Below, piece by piece: positions 12,890-23,528 of a DNA stretch of 64,000 nucleotides; the stretch's first letter is position 1, and the number at the start of each line of letters is the position of its first letter. Source of the stretch: Pyronema omphalodes (Eukaryota; Ascomycota; Pezizomycetes; Pezizales; Pyronemataceae); contig JAJJXM010000061.1 of NCBI GenBank assembly GCA_024516155.1, positions 302,173-366,172 on the forward strand, read 5' to 3'. The notes under the pieces are model-generated. The model was not told the origin of the DNA, made no database searches, and saw only the letters and a list, made by a program, of their open reading frames with translations. The position numbers were made by a program, and so were the translations under genes.

Positions 12890-13669
12890 AAATACAATTA
12901 AACAGCTGTCCAAATTCTTAAAAATTTCAATCCTTTAACCCCGTATCATAGGTAAGTAACAGAAAAATCATATTCCATAACTTTCATTATCTTTTATTTT
13001 CGTTAATAAGATACATCCTATGATGTAGACGGAACCCAGGTTGATTTTTCGGTAGTTTCTTCAACCGTTACATAAATCCGATCCTACCATAGACTTCCCG
13101 GCGGGCATTTCATAAAAACTAGAACCAAATAACTAAATAATAAACAACAACAATACACCCCCTTTCGAATCCCCCATCTCTTTTCCCTAGCTCTAAAAGG
13201 CCCCTCGTCATCGTAATACCCCAGAATCTAACAACTCACCAACCAACACTCCTCAAACTACTCACACCTGGAATTTGCTACTATTAGCCGTAGATAACAC
13301 TATCGTCAATTCTGCTGTAGTGTAGTTTATTATCAATCCTCAATCCTGCGGATCATGCCGGTATTTCCTTGGTCGGTATTCGTCGGTGCTAGTCGATGAT
13401 AGTCGGTATTTGTATTTCCGGATTGATCGGTTGGTCTTCGTTGGAACTTCTTGGATGAAGATATGAGAGAGAGGGGGGGGGGGTGAATATGTGTATCTTC
13501 AACATTTATCACGCCATTTCAATCAACGATATCGTAACGGAAATACAGGTAGATTCCAGATGCGGTGAGACTGCATTTATTTCCTGGGGAGGTTTTCACG
13601 GTGCTAGATGTTATCAATTCGTAAAGGTTTGTGATCATAATATTGAAAGGTAGTTTGGGAAGCATCAAA
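12890..13669. other. Intergenic upstream of tRNA-Arg
   Basis: No coding signal found. Contains a short G-run near 13477-13485 and otherwise unique sequence. Confidence 0.4.
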
Positions 13670-13741
13670 GGCTGCGTGGCTCAATGGTAGAGCGTCGCCC
13701 TCCTAAGGCGAAGGCTGCAGGTTCGAGTCCTGCCGTGGTCG
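13670..13741 (+). tRNA. tRNA-Arg (CCT)
   Basis: 72-nt intronless cloverleaf: acceptor GGCTGCG with CGTGGTC (wobble pairs allowed), D arm GCTC-AATGGTA-GAGC, anticodon stem TCGCC/GGCGA around CTCCTAA giving anticodon CCT, T arm GCAGG-TTCGAGT-CCTGC, discriminator G. A TTTT terminator follows within 12 nt. CCT reads AGG arginine codons. Confidence 0.9.
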
Positions 13742-14149
13742 GTCGTATGTTTTGTCCCCCGGAGGCATGATCTTTTGTTGATGATTTCGACGAGGTTTAG
13801 TTGTCTTTTGTTTTGGTGTATGAAAGTAGTGATGGTGGATTTTTGATGATAGTTTTTACCGAACATTCACGAGATGGGGGAAATTTCAACGATGGTTCCT
13901 TTTATTGGCTGATTTCTTCCTCGCTAAGGTTTACGAAATTCGAAACACAGAGAAAGAGTTGGGGCTAGAATCGAAGGTCACGGAGAAGAAGTTTTCTGGA
14001 ATTTCGAGATTTCCAGGAGAGTGATCTTTGGTGGGTTTGATTCATGTTCCGCCGTTCGCTATGTCTTTGCATCATGATTGAGAATTTCGTGATTTTGAAA
14101 CACTGATTAGTGAGAGAGTCACATTGTGCGTTGTGAATGGGAAATTCAA

Positions 14150-14335
14150 AAAAAGTTAAAAAAAAAAAAACATATATTAAAAAACTTTAAATACAGAAAC
14201 GAATGAGAATTACAAAAACGAAAGAGAATTACAAAAAATGAAAGAGAATTACAAACAAACGAAAGATAATAACAAAAACACGAAAGAGAATAACAGGAAA
14301 ACGAAAGAGAATTACAAAAACTTAAAAGAATTAAA
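14150..14335. repeat. A-rich tandem repeat downstream of the SUN gene
   Basis: Degenerate array of about seven units of roughly 18-20 bp sharing the core GAAAGAGAATTACAAAAA, preceded by an A-run near 14158-14170. It lies immediately after the SUN-gene stop and therefore probably in its 3' UTR or terminator region. Confidence 0.75.
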
Positions 14336-14347
14336 AACATGAATATT

Positions 14348-15404
14348 TTAATTATGTAAGTTACCTTGTCCGGCCGGGAACAATACAACCTGCACGTTGT
14401 CTGTAGTAGGATTGTAGCTTGTAACACATCCACTAGCACCACCAGCACCAGAAAATTGGTTCTGAGGGTGGGAGATCTGATTCACCAAATGAATAGCAGG
14501 ATCGATGGTGCATGGCATGTTCTCGCAGTGAGGACCGTGGCATACAGCCTTCATACCGAATGCAGGCACAGCATTATGGTATGGGGTTGCTGTCTCTAGC
14601 CAAACCGGATTCCATCCAAGAGTGAGGAAGACCGTACCATCTGCACGCTCTTTGAGTCCAATGATATAGGGAGCCCACTTAGAATAGTTAGCTTTGCAGA
14701 GGTATGGATAGAAAAGGATAATTATTAGAACATACATTTCCTGCAGGAATCTCCTTGCTTCCCCAGATGCATGATGTATGTACATCATAATCAGGGCTAT
14801 TAACATAATAATGGGTTCCTGTACCCAACCAGTATTCGTCTCCTGGAATAGCGATCTGTTGCGATCCAGCAACTAGGTTAGGGATGCGCATACCCTCATC
14901 CCCTGGAAGAACAGTTTGGCAGAGGTAATTACTCCTTCCAAGATGGCTAACAACCATGGTTTTGTGAACTGCTGGATAGCAGTAGTCACGATCAGGAAAG
15001 GGCTTTCGTGCAATACCGTCTGCCCCACAGAAGAGGCCTCCATTTTCAGACATAGGGTGTTGGTAGGCAACTGCTGCAGGATCCCATTGGTGCATCATTT
15101 TGCCTGGGACACAGGCATACTGGCACCATGTTCCACTAGCAAATGGTTAGATATTAAGGGTAATGAAGATGGATATCTCTTACGGTAAACAGGGCTTGTC
15201 CCAACTCATTGCCCAACCATGATTCCCTAGGTGTGGGGTCACCGGCACGATGTCCGGATGGGCAGGGAGGATGCACTCTTGTTGTCTTCGATTAAGGTTA
15301 GATAGAGATTGATTATTAGGATTAATAAATGAAGCTTGAACCTCCTTTGCTAGAAGGGTTAAGAGGCAAAAGAAGAAAAAGAAGAAAATCCAATTAACTT
15401 GCAT
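14348..15404 (-). CDS. SUN-family secreted cell-wall protein (GH132-like)
   Basis: 316-residue secreted protein of the fungal SUN group (SIM1/UTH1/SUN4, GH132; cell-wall beta-glucan remodelling, septation). Exons: 15404-15184, 15135-14736, 14677-14348; introns GTAAGA...GCTAG and GTATGT...TCTAAG with a CTAAC branch. Splicing gives the family string GNWAPYIIGL, and the total is 951 nt. Seen: signal peptide residues 1-24 with a run of Phe; VTPHLGNHGWAMSWDKPC; CQYACVPGKMMHQWDP; GGLFCGADG; FCQTVLPG-like LCQTVLPGDEGM; SCIWGSKEIPAG; LGWNPVWLETATP; and the terminal Cys cluster VCHGPHCENMPCTIDP. Shorter than yeast SUN proteins because the Ser/Thr-rich N-terminal region is missing. Expected at the cell wall or secreted. 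Confidence 0.92.
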
Positions 15405-15703
15405 TGCTGCTGTGTTAGGAATATGGATAAGTAGTAAGTATTTTCTGAGGGGGGAATTGGGATGTATGATAAGGATTTTGGGGGGGTAGAAGAGAGGGCT
15501 ATTTATTATGTTTTTGTTTTTTACTAAAGCAATTTTTAGTTTCTATTGCACAATTGGACATAAGGCTACTAGATTCTGCTTTAAAATGGTTCATTGTGGC
15601 TATGTAGCTTTAGCTTAAGCTTAGCTCAAGCTCAGAGGTTGCTAGAGCTTGCTGGAGCTTGTTGCAACATCAAGCATCAAGAACCTTCTTGCTCTAGCTC
15701 CAC

Positions 15704-16050
15704 CTAAACGGCATCACCGTGAACCCGTTGACACACCCCTTTGGCCCTCCTCTTGCTACATACTGCCTGAATCTTCCTCTTGCTCCAGCGGATACCGACA
15801 CAGCAATAGCACAATATAACGACAAAGATCGCCAACACCATCACTGCCGTGATGAGGCCCAGTGGAAAAAAGTTGTCAGATTCTGACTATTACAACATTA
15901 TCACTTGTGTTTCCATTGGATTTTTTTCAAGGTCAAACTTACCATGACTTTGGAAGCCAAGGCGACAGCATCTGCTTGTGTCATATTGACACGGTAGTTG
16001 CTGGGGAGCTTCGGGTGGAGGGCCGACCGGGACGCAAGAGTGCGCGTCAT
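15704..16050 (-). CDS. Small single-pass membrane protein, two exons
   Basis: 96 residues built from exon 1 (16050-15943, 36 codons) and exon 2 (15886-15704), joined by a 56-nt intron starting GTAAGT and ending AATAG in phase 0. The join gives an N-terminal luminal/extracellular half with one NxT-type site (NMT), one hydrophobic helix (GLITAVMVLAIFVVILCYCC) and a strongly basic Cys-containing tail RWSKRKIQAVCSKRRAK, the positive-inside pattern of a type I/III single-pass protein. Not recognised. It is first of several such genes on this strand to 18.0 kb. No single ORF covers it, so it would be missed without splicing. Confidence 0.6.
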
Positions 16051-16206
16051 GAGGTGAAGGACTTTAGTTGGGTTGGATGTTTGTTGACGTCGTCTTGTCG
16101 GTAAGTAGAGGGTACCGGTTAAGGTTTCATTTAAGTGTTACAGGCACGCGAGTTAAAGCAAAAACTTTCAATTCCCGGCTGGGGGTCGATTTCGACTCTC
16201 ATTTCC

Positions 16207-16695
16207 CTAAATTACATCACCCGGCCCACCGCGAGCAGAACCCCTCGCCTCCGCAGTTACCGGCCTATCGACAATCTCGTCCCAACGTAGATCCAACGTC
16301 GAAGCTCTCCCCCGAGGAATCGAAAGCCTAAATCCTATTTCCGGCGCTTCGAACCTCGACAACGCGGTTCCTGGACGAGACCCAAGACTCGGAATCGGAG
16401 GTATGTCCTGAGCCGGTGGGATTTGGGTTCGAGAAACGCTGGACACAGTCCAGGGACGAGCTTCGGGGTTGATAGGTTTGGGTTTCTCGCGGGATAGGGC
16501 CTCGTTGAGTTTTTCTCGTTGCTTTTGTTGACGGACTTGACGGGAAAATATTATTTGGATTATGATTACCGTAGCGAGGATCGTTAGGAATAGACAGAAG
16601 CCGAGAATCATCCATGGACTTGGTGCCTGAGGGTTGTTAGTTATGCTAGTTGAAAACCCGGAGGGGAAGAGAACGACCTTAATTGCAACTGCCAT
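16207..16695 (-). CDS. Single-pass membrane protein with cytosolic Pro-rich tail
   Basis: 162 residues, single exon, unknown family. A short N-terminal head (about residues 1-28, with Ser/Thr), a hydrophobic helix PWMILGFCLFLTILATVIII near 28-48, then a basic stop-transfer stretch SRQVRQQKQREK and an about 110-residue Pro/Arg/Ser tail containing IPPIPSLGSRPGTAL-like low-complexity sequence. Topology is predicted N-out, C-in. It sits 156 bp upstream of the 96-residue gene on the same strand with the same plan. Confidence 0.6.
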   Translation of the reverse strand: MAVAIKVVLFPSGFSTSITNNPQAPSPWMILGFCLFLTILATVIIIQIIFSRQVRQQKQREKLNEALSREKPKPINPEARPWTVSSVSRTQIPPAQDIPPIPSLGSRPGTALSRFEAPEIGFRLSIPRGRASTLDLRWDEIVDRPVTAEARGSARGGPGDVI

Positions 16696-16821
16696 GGCGG
16701 AGAGAAATTGGTGAAGTGGTTATGTTGACGGGAATCGCGGGGGTTTTGATTATCGACGACGCGAGGTTTGGCGAAACAACCCAGGAGTTTGGTGAGATGC
16801 GAATAATTAACCGTCGGTGCC

Positions 16822-17154
16822 TTACACCAGTAAAGGAGTAAGGGGACGGGTATCGAGACACCGGAAGGAAGGATTTTCGTCGCGAATCAGAGATCCGTTG
16901 AGGGAGAGAGCTTCCGCCCTGTGCGACAGTGTTGCAGCGTCTGGAGGGTATCCGAAAATGCGTTTTCCCCGACGACGACGAGGTGTCAAACGTTGAACCC
17001 TTTTCGACGAATTACCACCACAATTTCCAGGACCACCGAAAACAATCACGAAGATGAAAAGAGCAAGTAGAAAGAGAGGTCGCGTAGAATTTTTGAACGT
17101 GTTTCTCAAGTCGTTCAAAGCTCGAAGCCTGGGAAACTGCATCTTTTTATGCAT
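16822..17154 (-). CDS. Small single-pass membrane protein
   Basis: 110 residues, not recognised. Basic N-terminus, hydrophobic helix RPLFLLALFIFVIVFGG around residues 25-41, then Gly/Asn-rich GNCGGNSSKR and a basic stretch PRRRRGKR. Start could be Met1 or Met5 (MQFPRL). Same strand and spacing as the neighbouring small membrane proteins. It is possible that it is an upstream exon of the 16695 gene, but no clear in-phase junction was found. Confidence 0.4.
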   Translation of the reverse strand: MHKKMQFPRLRALNDLRNTFKNSTRPLFLLALFIFVIVFGGPGNCGGNSSKRVQRLTPRRRRGKRIFGYPPDAATLSHRAEALSLNGSLIRDENPSFRCLDTRPLTPLLV

Positions 17155-17756
17155 CTCTTCCTCCTACTACACCCCCCGCTGGATGAAACATCTCCTGAAA
17201 GCCACAAAAACGCCTTCGTTTTTGTTTGACGTAACGTGCAGTTTTCTCAAGCGATGAAGATCGGGTACTAATAAAGGTGCAGAATCTGTAACAGGCAAAT
17301 TGTAGCTTTTTTTACGGCAGGGGTTCCGGCGGCTTTGAGGCCTTGCTTGAGATGTCAGATTGTGATGACTCAGTCCTGCCTTCCTTTCTTCCTTTCTTCT
17401 GTGAATGGTTTATTAATAGCACCGTCAATTAATTGTTTATTCACAAGGTCTCAAAAAAAGGTCTCTCGAAAGAAAACGGTACTGTTATTTCGGCACTCTA
17501 CACCATGTAGCATACAACGGGTCAGAAAACATTACGTAAGTCAGACAGTCGTACAGTATCATGAAGCCTTCTTTATCCATTTCTTCCCAATCCTCGGTTC
17601 AGAAGCTCAGAAACTCAGATATTTCCATACTCATAACACCACAGCAATCCCGTACCACCGTAACCTCACCTCCCCCATCTCAGTCATACCAAAATTCCAA
17701 AGTCCCGACATAAACTCCAGAACTCCAGAACTTCGAAACTTCAAACCCCGACGCTA

Positions 17757-18049
17757 CTAAGAAGAAACCCTAGTCTTGCGCCAGTAATAGATAGGTGCAA
17801 CAACAAGCATCAGGACCGCAACGATGCTGATTAGGATCAGACATGAGATTGTCGTGGCTAGCGATGATTGCTCGAGCTATTTGTTTTGAGGAGGTTAGAA
17901 GAGCTTGTTAACACCAGGTTGGGGGTGCGGGGGGGAGGGAGAATAAAGCGTACTGAGAGTCCCATGGCTTCTTGTCTTATTTCGGTTTGGTAAAAAAAGA
18001 GAGCTTCGTGATTTAGATGCGCCGGGCTGCAAAACACTGGCAAAAACAC
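17757..18049 (-). CDS. Candidate tiny single-pass membrane protein
   Basis: Exon 2 (17876-17757) encodes a helix ISCLILISIVAVLMLVVAPI followed by YYWRKTRVSS and a stop. It is joined in phase 0 through a 77-nt intron (GTACGC...AAATAG, with a GTTAACA/CTAACC branch) to an exon ending ATGGGACTCTCA. The minimum product is 43 residues from the ATG at 17965; an in-frame ATG at 18049 would give 71. Not recognised; grouped with the preceding genes by plan (one helix then basic tail). The start is unresolved. Confidence 0.35.
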
Positions 18050-19696
18050 TAGCAGAAATTCTAGCGAGTGTATTGTGCGGTTGTGGGTAACGAATGTCTT
18101 CCGGGTTCTGATGCGGGGTATTCAAGAGAATGTCAGGTTGTGAAAGAAATTCAAGAAGACTGGGAAAGATTTTTTGGAATAGCGCTAGTGGGTTTGTGAA
18201 GGATTGAATTCGTCACGGTTTAGGTGCAGGATTGAACATGATGATGATGGGGGGTACAGATTCTGTTACAAGGTGTAGGGAAAGTTGCTGTTTGGGGATA
18301 GTTACTGAAGGATGGGTGAATTAGGTTGTAATGGATGAACCGGGTTTTAATTGATTATAGTTGATATGGGGAGAAGATTTACCGGAGGAATTGGTGAGTA
18401 TGAGGGTTGATTTGAAAACCAGTAGAGGTTTGTGGAATTTGGTCATCATGGAGGTTTGTTGAAATCCTAACGATCTTCGGGATCAATTCATAACACGGAA
18501 ACTTTGGTATTAGAACCCATGGGAACTGTAAAGATGACTACCGTAGACTCAAATTACGGAAACTTTCAAAATGGTATTGGATATATCAAACAACTCCAGC
18601 CGCTGCTTATCCACATCGTTTTAACACAATCCAGCTTTTACAGTGGTGTCAAGTTAAGTTCCAGGAAAAGGCGAGTTGGTTTACGGATACTGTGGTTTTG
18701 GTGATAGGGGGTAAATTCATGGTTTGAAAATATTCTCATAGAAAGACAGAGATTGTAAGTTAGTATAGGATGGAGCAGTAGAATATTTTGTCGTATCGTG
18801 AGGCACTGGCGTACACCACAGGATCCCATCATGAGATATCACCCGGGCTTCCATTTCGTTTTCCCCGGCTGGCAAATCGAACCGGGATATGACGTCCGTT
18901 GAAAAGGGTGTGTAGTGTATTGCGCCGGGCGAAAAGATTCGGTTTCCGTCGGAATTTTCGGTACGCGTTGCGGCGGTGGGTTCGATATAGTGTGGGCGTT
19001 GAAATCCATTTCTCGAGCTCTAAAATGGTTTACGATGACGGATACCGTAGAGGAATTCGGTTCCTATTACTACCCGTTAGGCAAGGGCAAACATCTTTGG
19101 CTTTGATGGGCGATGGAAGATTGTGGTTTTATGGGGGATTTCTGTGACGTTTGTAGAAGTTTCTATGACGTGGGGAATATTTGCTGTGACGTGGGGAGTG
19201 TGAACGTATCGAGATTCAACATATCTGTGGTTGTGTCGGGGCGCGGAACGGCTAGTATACACAGCTAGCCGAGAACTGCTGCGCCTCTGCCGCGGCGGAA
19301 AGTGAATGGCGGCACCAGTAGCCACGCGAGTATGTTGCTTGGCATTACGTTGACGACGGTAGCGCACCGATTCCCGAAACCCCGTTGAGTCTTCTGAGCC
19401 TACACTCGCTTTCGACACTGACAACGTTTTTGGAATCGTGTGCGTAGCATCCACCCCCCCCCCCCCCTCCCCCACAAATCATTAGTTATCACATGATATT
19501 CGAAAATTCGGTATTGTAAGTTTCCTAAATAAAATTCATTATTACAATCTCTAACGTATGTTAAAAAGTCCAATTATAGGGATCTATCAATCCATATCTA
19601 TATCTATTCATCTATTTTTCACCCATTATTCCCTCACACCCCGAAAATCCACCACCTCCGTATTATGCTAATACCCGCAGATCAATCCCTCCCAAT
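18050..19696. other. Intergenic, no gene supported
   Basis: ORFs near 18500-18830 and 18900-19475 overlap on opposite strands and lack domains. A C-run at about 19451-19466 and a simple TATCTATC-like stretch at 19590-19615 are present. Confidence 0.4.
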
Positions 19697-20236
19697 TCAC
19701 CGCAAACAACATTCTGCCACAATACCAATTCTCCCAACACCATCAGAAATATCTTCCACACCCTCCTCATGCCGAACCATACCGCCGTTACTCAGCCTAC
19801 ACCCCCCAACCAATTCCCCACTATCCACGATGCTACCCCGACTCGGTCCATCTACACATCCAACCCCCACCTCATCCCGCCCACATCTCCCCAACTCCTC
19901 AGCATCAAGCACAGCCTTATCATTATCATACCCACCACTCCCCTCAAAGAGAACCTCTACAACTCCATCCCCATTATCAAGTCTAATCTCCGGCACCAGC
20001 ATCTTCGGTCTTCTGATCGCCTCGTTGAGAAGGTAGGTACTTGCTCTTCGTTTATGATATGTCGAAGGCTGTCGGGAGGTGGTGGTGGAGAGGGGTAGGG
20101 AAGTGGTTGTCTGGTCAACGGGGAAGTCGTTGCCGAGAAGTGGGGCGCTGCGTTTATGGCGGGGAGATACGGCGCGGGCGATGGGTCGGCGATTTTGGAG
20201 GGATAGATCGAAGATGGGGGATATTGGGGAGGGCAT
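19697..20236 (-). CDS. Uncertain ORF, 179 codons
   Basis: Open for 179 codons on the minus strand, not recognised, with a basic Ser/Thr/Pro-rich N-terminal half and a Gly/Asp/Glu-rich C-terminal half. The plus strand is also open over most of the same interval (19665-20098), so composition (strongly skewed C/T strand) may be the cause. Kept only as a possibility. Confidence 0.3.
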   Translation of the reverse strand: MPSPISPIFDLSLQNRRPIARAVSPRHKRSAPLLGNDFPVDQTTTSLPLSTTTSRQPSTYHKRRASTYLLNEAIRRPKMLVPEIRLDNGDGVVEVLFEGSGGYDNDKAVLDAEELGRCGRDEVGVGCVDGPSRGSIVDSGELVGGCRLSNGGMVRHEEGVEDISDGVGRIGIVAECCLR

Positions 20237-21340
20237 TGATGATGTTGCACACCGGGACGGCTATGTTGGGGGTAAGGTTTGGGGTGTTTTGGTTGGTGGT
20301 GAGAGGAAGATTTGGCGATGATTTCGTGGTTTTTGAAGGTTATGAGTGGGTGTGTTGACCTCAGTGGTGATAGATTGCTATATATGTTGAATTACAATAG
20401 GGCATAAACGGAAGGGTCAACTGAGGAATTTCGTTTCCTCCGTAAGTATATATAATACGACCGGTAAGTGCATATCAAAGGGTATGTATTCCTCGGAGCT
20501 ATGTTATTTTGGGTATCTGACGTTGACATTCTACTTCTACTATCTTAGCAAGGGTGATATAGATGTCATTATCGTCAAAATATGCTGCTGGATTTTATAT
20601 CTCCGATTCTCCGTTATATTCCAAAGAAAGACTACTTTCCGTGCAAGTGGTATAAGCTGAAACTTCACTCCTTATCCGCAGTATTTAAGACGGAATGCAT
20701 TCCATAGTACATACCGATGACAGTATGGGATTGAATCCGGGTTATGTTTTGACTCATGATACCATTCATGCATAAGCAACGACAGAATTCACCTATGAGT
20801 TATAACACGTGACTTTTATTTTGAGTACACGGGTAAGTCCATTTTTTGTTCCATACAACTAACTCCAGATGATAGGACAACGACACTTTATGAAGCATTG
20901 AAGAATTTTTAATGATCATGGTTGATATCAGCTATCGTCAAGCTTTTGATTTTCCTTATCCTCACGGGTAGTATTTGACGCTATGGTTATGCTATTGCTA
21001 TATGGAACTGCATGAGATACCGCCCCCTGGTAAAAGTCCTATGCCATAATACTCTTTAACACGTTAACCCAATTAACTCTGACTTATTTCATCGTGGTTA
21101 TATAGATCCAAATATCCCACAAAGTTACAATTTTCACACACGAAACCCGATATCTTCCCCGAAGGCCCACCCCTACCCACCAAGCTTCCAAATCTTGTAC
21201 GATATACCAAGCATATATTTCATCTCCACGATCCCTTATCTCCGACCACTCCAGAAGTCTTGACATAATCACCATTCAGTCATTCTTTCACAATTCCATC
21301 CCATCTGCCCCCCCCCCCCCCCCCCCGGTCTCGTTTACCA
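20237..21340. other. Intergenic, no gene seen
   Basis: No supported exon. Contains a GTTATAACACGTGAC-type word at about 20800 that recurs in similar form near 23968 and 24970 (GTTATAACAC), and a C-run at about 21308-21326. Confidence 0.35.
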
Positions 21341-21341
21341 A

Positions 21342-21505
21342 CCGCCTCAACACCTAATCTCACTCCCCTTCTGGCGATGATATATCCAAATTCCTTTCCG
21401 AAACCTCATTACTAATCACAAATCATCAGCACCCTCCTCAGCATCCTAACCGCCATCACAAGACCCCCAGAAGCAGCCGTAGCCATCGGCGCCGGCATCG
21501 GTATC
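21342..21505. repeat. Exon-like duplicated segment, copy 1
   Basis: Resembles 21938-22071: shared words CCGCCTCAAC, CCTCCTCAGC, AACCGCC, CCCCCAGAAGCAGCC and CGGTATC in the same order. Read on the minus strand both copies give a peptide of the form [R/K]IPxP...A-AASGG-[L/F]V..AV[R/K].LRR. It is preceded by a C-run. Probably a degenerate duplicated exon. Confidence 0.55.
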
Positions 21506-21937
21506 CTCCCGCCACTATCCTCCTTTACCCCATTCCAGCCTTCTCCTCCAACCCGATAGTCTCATATGTGGTTCCTTATAGGTTATGGCGGTGACAGTGT
21601 ACGTGCGGGGTTGGTGATAATCAGTGATGCAGATTGAAGAATTAAAATTCGTGGTTAACCGGAGGTTGTGTGACAATTGGAGTCTTTTATGTGCATTATA
21701 GTTATTATGCTAGGTTTAAGTTATATACAGGAAAGCTTTATCTGACGTTATCTCCACCCCCCCCCCCCCCCCTTCCCCTCCCCCTCCCCATCCTAAAAGG
21801 CTCCCGCAAAGTCTGGTTGGCTTAAGCGTGTACGTTATTGACATGATTGAGTCTGGGGAGGTTTAAGATTGTCTTATATCCCAGCTCGTATATTTCGGTC
21901 TTATTTACCATTTACCATTACTAAGCTCCTCAATATC

Positions 21938-22071
21938 CCGCCTCAACGCCGTGATATCATAACCAAATTTCTTCCCAACACCTCATCACCCCTTCCTCCT
22001 CAGCGTCTTAACCGCCGATTTCACAAAGCCCCCAGAAGCAGCCACAGCCACAGTCGTCGGCGTCGGTATCT
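21938..22071. repeat. Exon-like duplicated segment, copy 2
   Basis: Second copy of the 21342-21505 segment, ending 18 bp from the stop of the coiled-coil gene on the same (minus) strand; a C-run at about 21753-21772 lies beyond it. Its minus-strand reading includes KIPTPTTVAVAASGG and, further on, TALRRDIEELSNGKW before a stop, so it might be remains of a downstream exon of the neighbouring gene. Confidence 0.5.
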
Positions 22072-22088
22072 TCGATGTTTGTAGCCTT

Positions 22089-23528
22089 CTACCCCCCATT
22101 TCCACACCGCTTTTTTCCTTCGATTCCGACCCAACACTCTTTAATCCAATTCGACAGTCTCATTACCGGTTCCTTCGATGCAACAGTCGGAGGCCATTTA
22201 GGTAGTCGTTTCCCGCCCCCTCCTGGCTCGTTATCTTTTCTACGCGCTGAGACTCTGGATTCGGAGTCGGTGGCCGGCGTTAATCTGGATGGTCGAGGTC
22301 CTTGTGGCTCTTCGTTCCGGGTTCGGAGAAGCTCTAGTTTTCGTCGGATGGTTTCGACGTGGGATGTTTGGGGGGTGGGATTTGACTTGAGAAATGGTGC
22401 TGGCTTGTGACTAGGGCTGACTGGGTATTTGCTTCCGTTGAATTGGTGACGTGGTCTAAGCTTACCGGTATCAGTCGTGGGAGGTTCGGATGGGGATACC
22501 GCTGGGTCGGGGTTGTTGGTTTCTTTGGGTGATTTGGTTGGATTCTGGTTTTTGACAGATAGATGGGGTTCTGGTTTGATAGATGCTCTGCGTTCTCGTC
22601 TGAGAACCATTGTGTTTTCGGTTGATGGTCGTAATTCGGGATTCCTGGTGGCTGTGAGTTCCCGACGTATGGCGAGCATGTTGTCGGTGGATGTCTGGGG
22701 TTCGGGGTTTTTGAATTCTCGGTGATCGTTCCTCCAATTTATAGCCTGCGTTGATATATGGGGTTCTAAACCCTTCGTCGCTCCTGGTTTCTTGTCTTTA
22801 CATGTCTTAGGAGAGACAAGGTCTCCCAATTTCACCTGTCCGGTCGTATCCAGCTTTACTCGCTCTCCTTGTGAAACGGATGAATCTAGTGGACCTTCCC
22901 AGTCGAATTGTCGCTCTTTATCGTATCCAAGTCTTAATGCTTCCAATTCCTTCTGTAGATCCTTGATAATTTTTAGATAACCATCAAGTCTATCCTGCAG
23001 CTCCAATTCCCTATCCATGGCGTCTCTTTTCTGTATCACCGTATCAAATCCCTCCTCCTGAATCCCATCTAACCTCCAGTCATTCATCCTATTCGCCTCC
23101 AGCTTATCCCCATTGCTTCCCCCTGGGCCAAAGCACTCCCCCCGACACGAGCCACAACAACCCCCCCTCGCCACCTCCACATCCCTCAGCATCTCCTCCA
23201 TCCTCCAAATCTCCTTATCCCTCCTCGCACACGTCTCCTCCGTCATCCTTAGCAGTTTTTCCAGCCGTTTTATCTCCCCATCCCGCCACCAAATCCCATG
23301 ATCCATCTGCGACATAACACACTGAAGATCCACCACAGTTTTATTCAACCGGATTAGTTCCTGGTTTCTTTCGATGATTTCGGAATATAGTTTGTTGACT
23401 TCGGCATCTCTGTCTTGGAGCTCGGTTTCGAAGTTTTGTGGGAGGATTAGAGTTGGTTCGTTGGATGGGTTGATGATTTCCGGGGTGGTTACTAGGGCGG
23501 CGCGTCGGATGGGCGGTTTGCTGGACAT
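22089..23528 (-). CDS. Coiled-coil protein of unknown function
   Basis: 479 residues, single exon. Residues about 30-115 and 160-205 are heptad-like coiled coil (e.g. NKLYSEIIERNQELIRLNK; LDGYLKIIKDLQKELEALRL). Between them is a Cys/Gly patch ARGGCCGSCRGECFGPGG that could bind metal or be oxidised. Residues about 255-340 hold three imperfect repeats of about 24 residues with the core NPEPxxSTxNxxxxRRE, and the rest is a Pro/Ser-rich disordered tail with a final coiled piece RRKLELLRTRNEE. Cytosolic scaffold-like; no family assigned. The start ATG is the first in a long open frame. Confidence 0.7.
   Translation of the reverse strand: MSSKPPIRRAALVTTPEIINPSNEPTLILPQNFETELQDRDAEVNKLYSEIIERNQELIRLNKTVVDLQCVMSQMDHGIWWRDGEIKRLEKLLRMTEETCARRDKEIWRMEEMLRDVEVARGGCCGSCRGECFGPGGSNGDKLEANRMNDWRLDGIQEEGFDTVIQKRDAMDRELELQDRLDGYLKIIKDLQKELEALRLGYDKERQFDWEGPLDSSVSQGERVKLDTTGQVKLGDLVSPKTCKDKKPGATKGLEPHISTQAINWRNDHREFKNPEPQTSTDNMLAIRRELTATRNPELRPSTENTMVLRRERRASIKPEPHLSVKNQNPTKSPKETNNPDPAVSPSEPPTTDTGKLRPRHQFNGSKYPVSPSHKPAPFLKSNPTPQTSHVETIRRKLELLRTRNEEPQGPRPSRLTPATDSESRVSARRKDNEPGGGGKRLPKWPPTVASKEPVMRLSNWIKECWVGIEGKKRCGNGG

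Noticed and set aside
12552..12938. Lys-Pro-Lys-Ile and Phe-Gly-Phe-Ile repeat proteins
   Set aside because: Translations of a 12-bp microsatellite on both strands; no signals around them.
17335..17760. 141-codon plus-strand ORF
   Set aside because: No domain, irregular composition, and adjacent to better-supported minus-strand exons.
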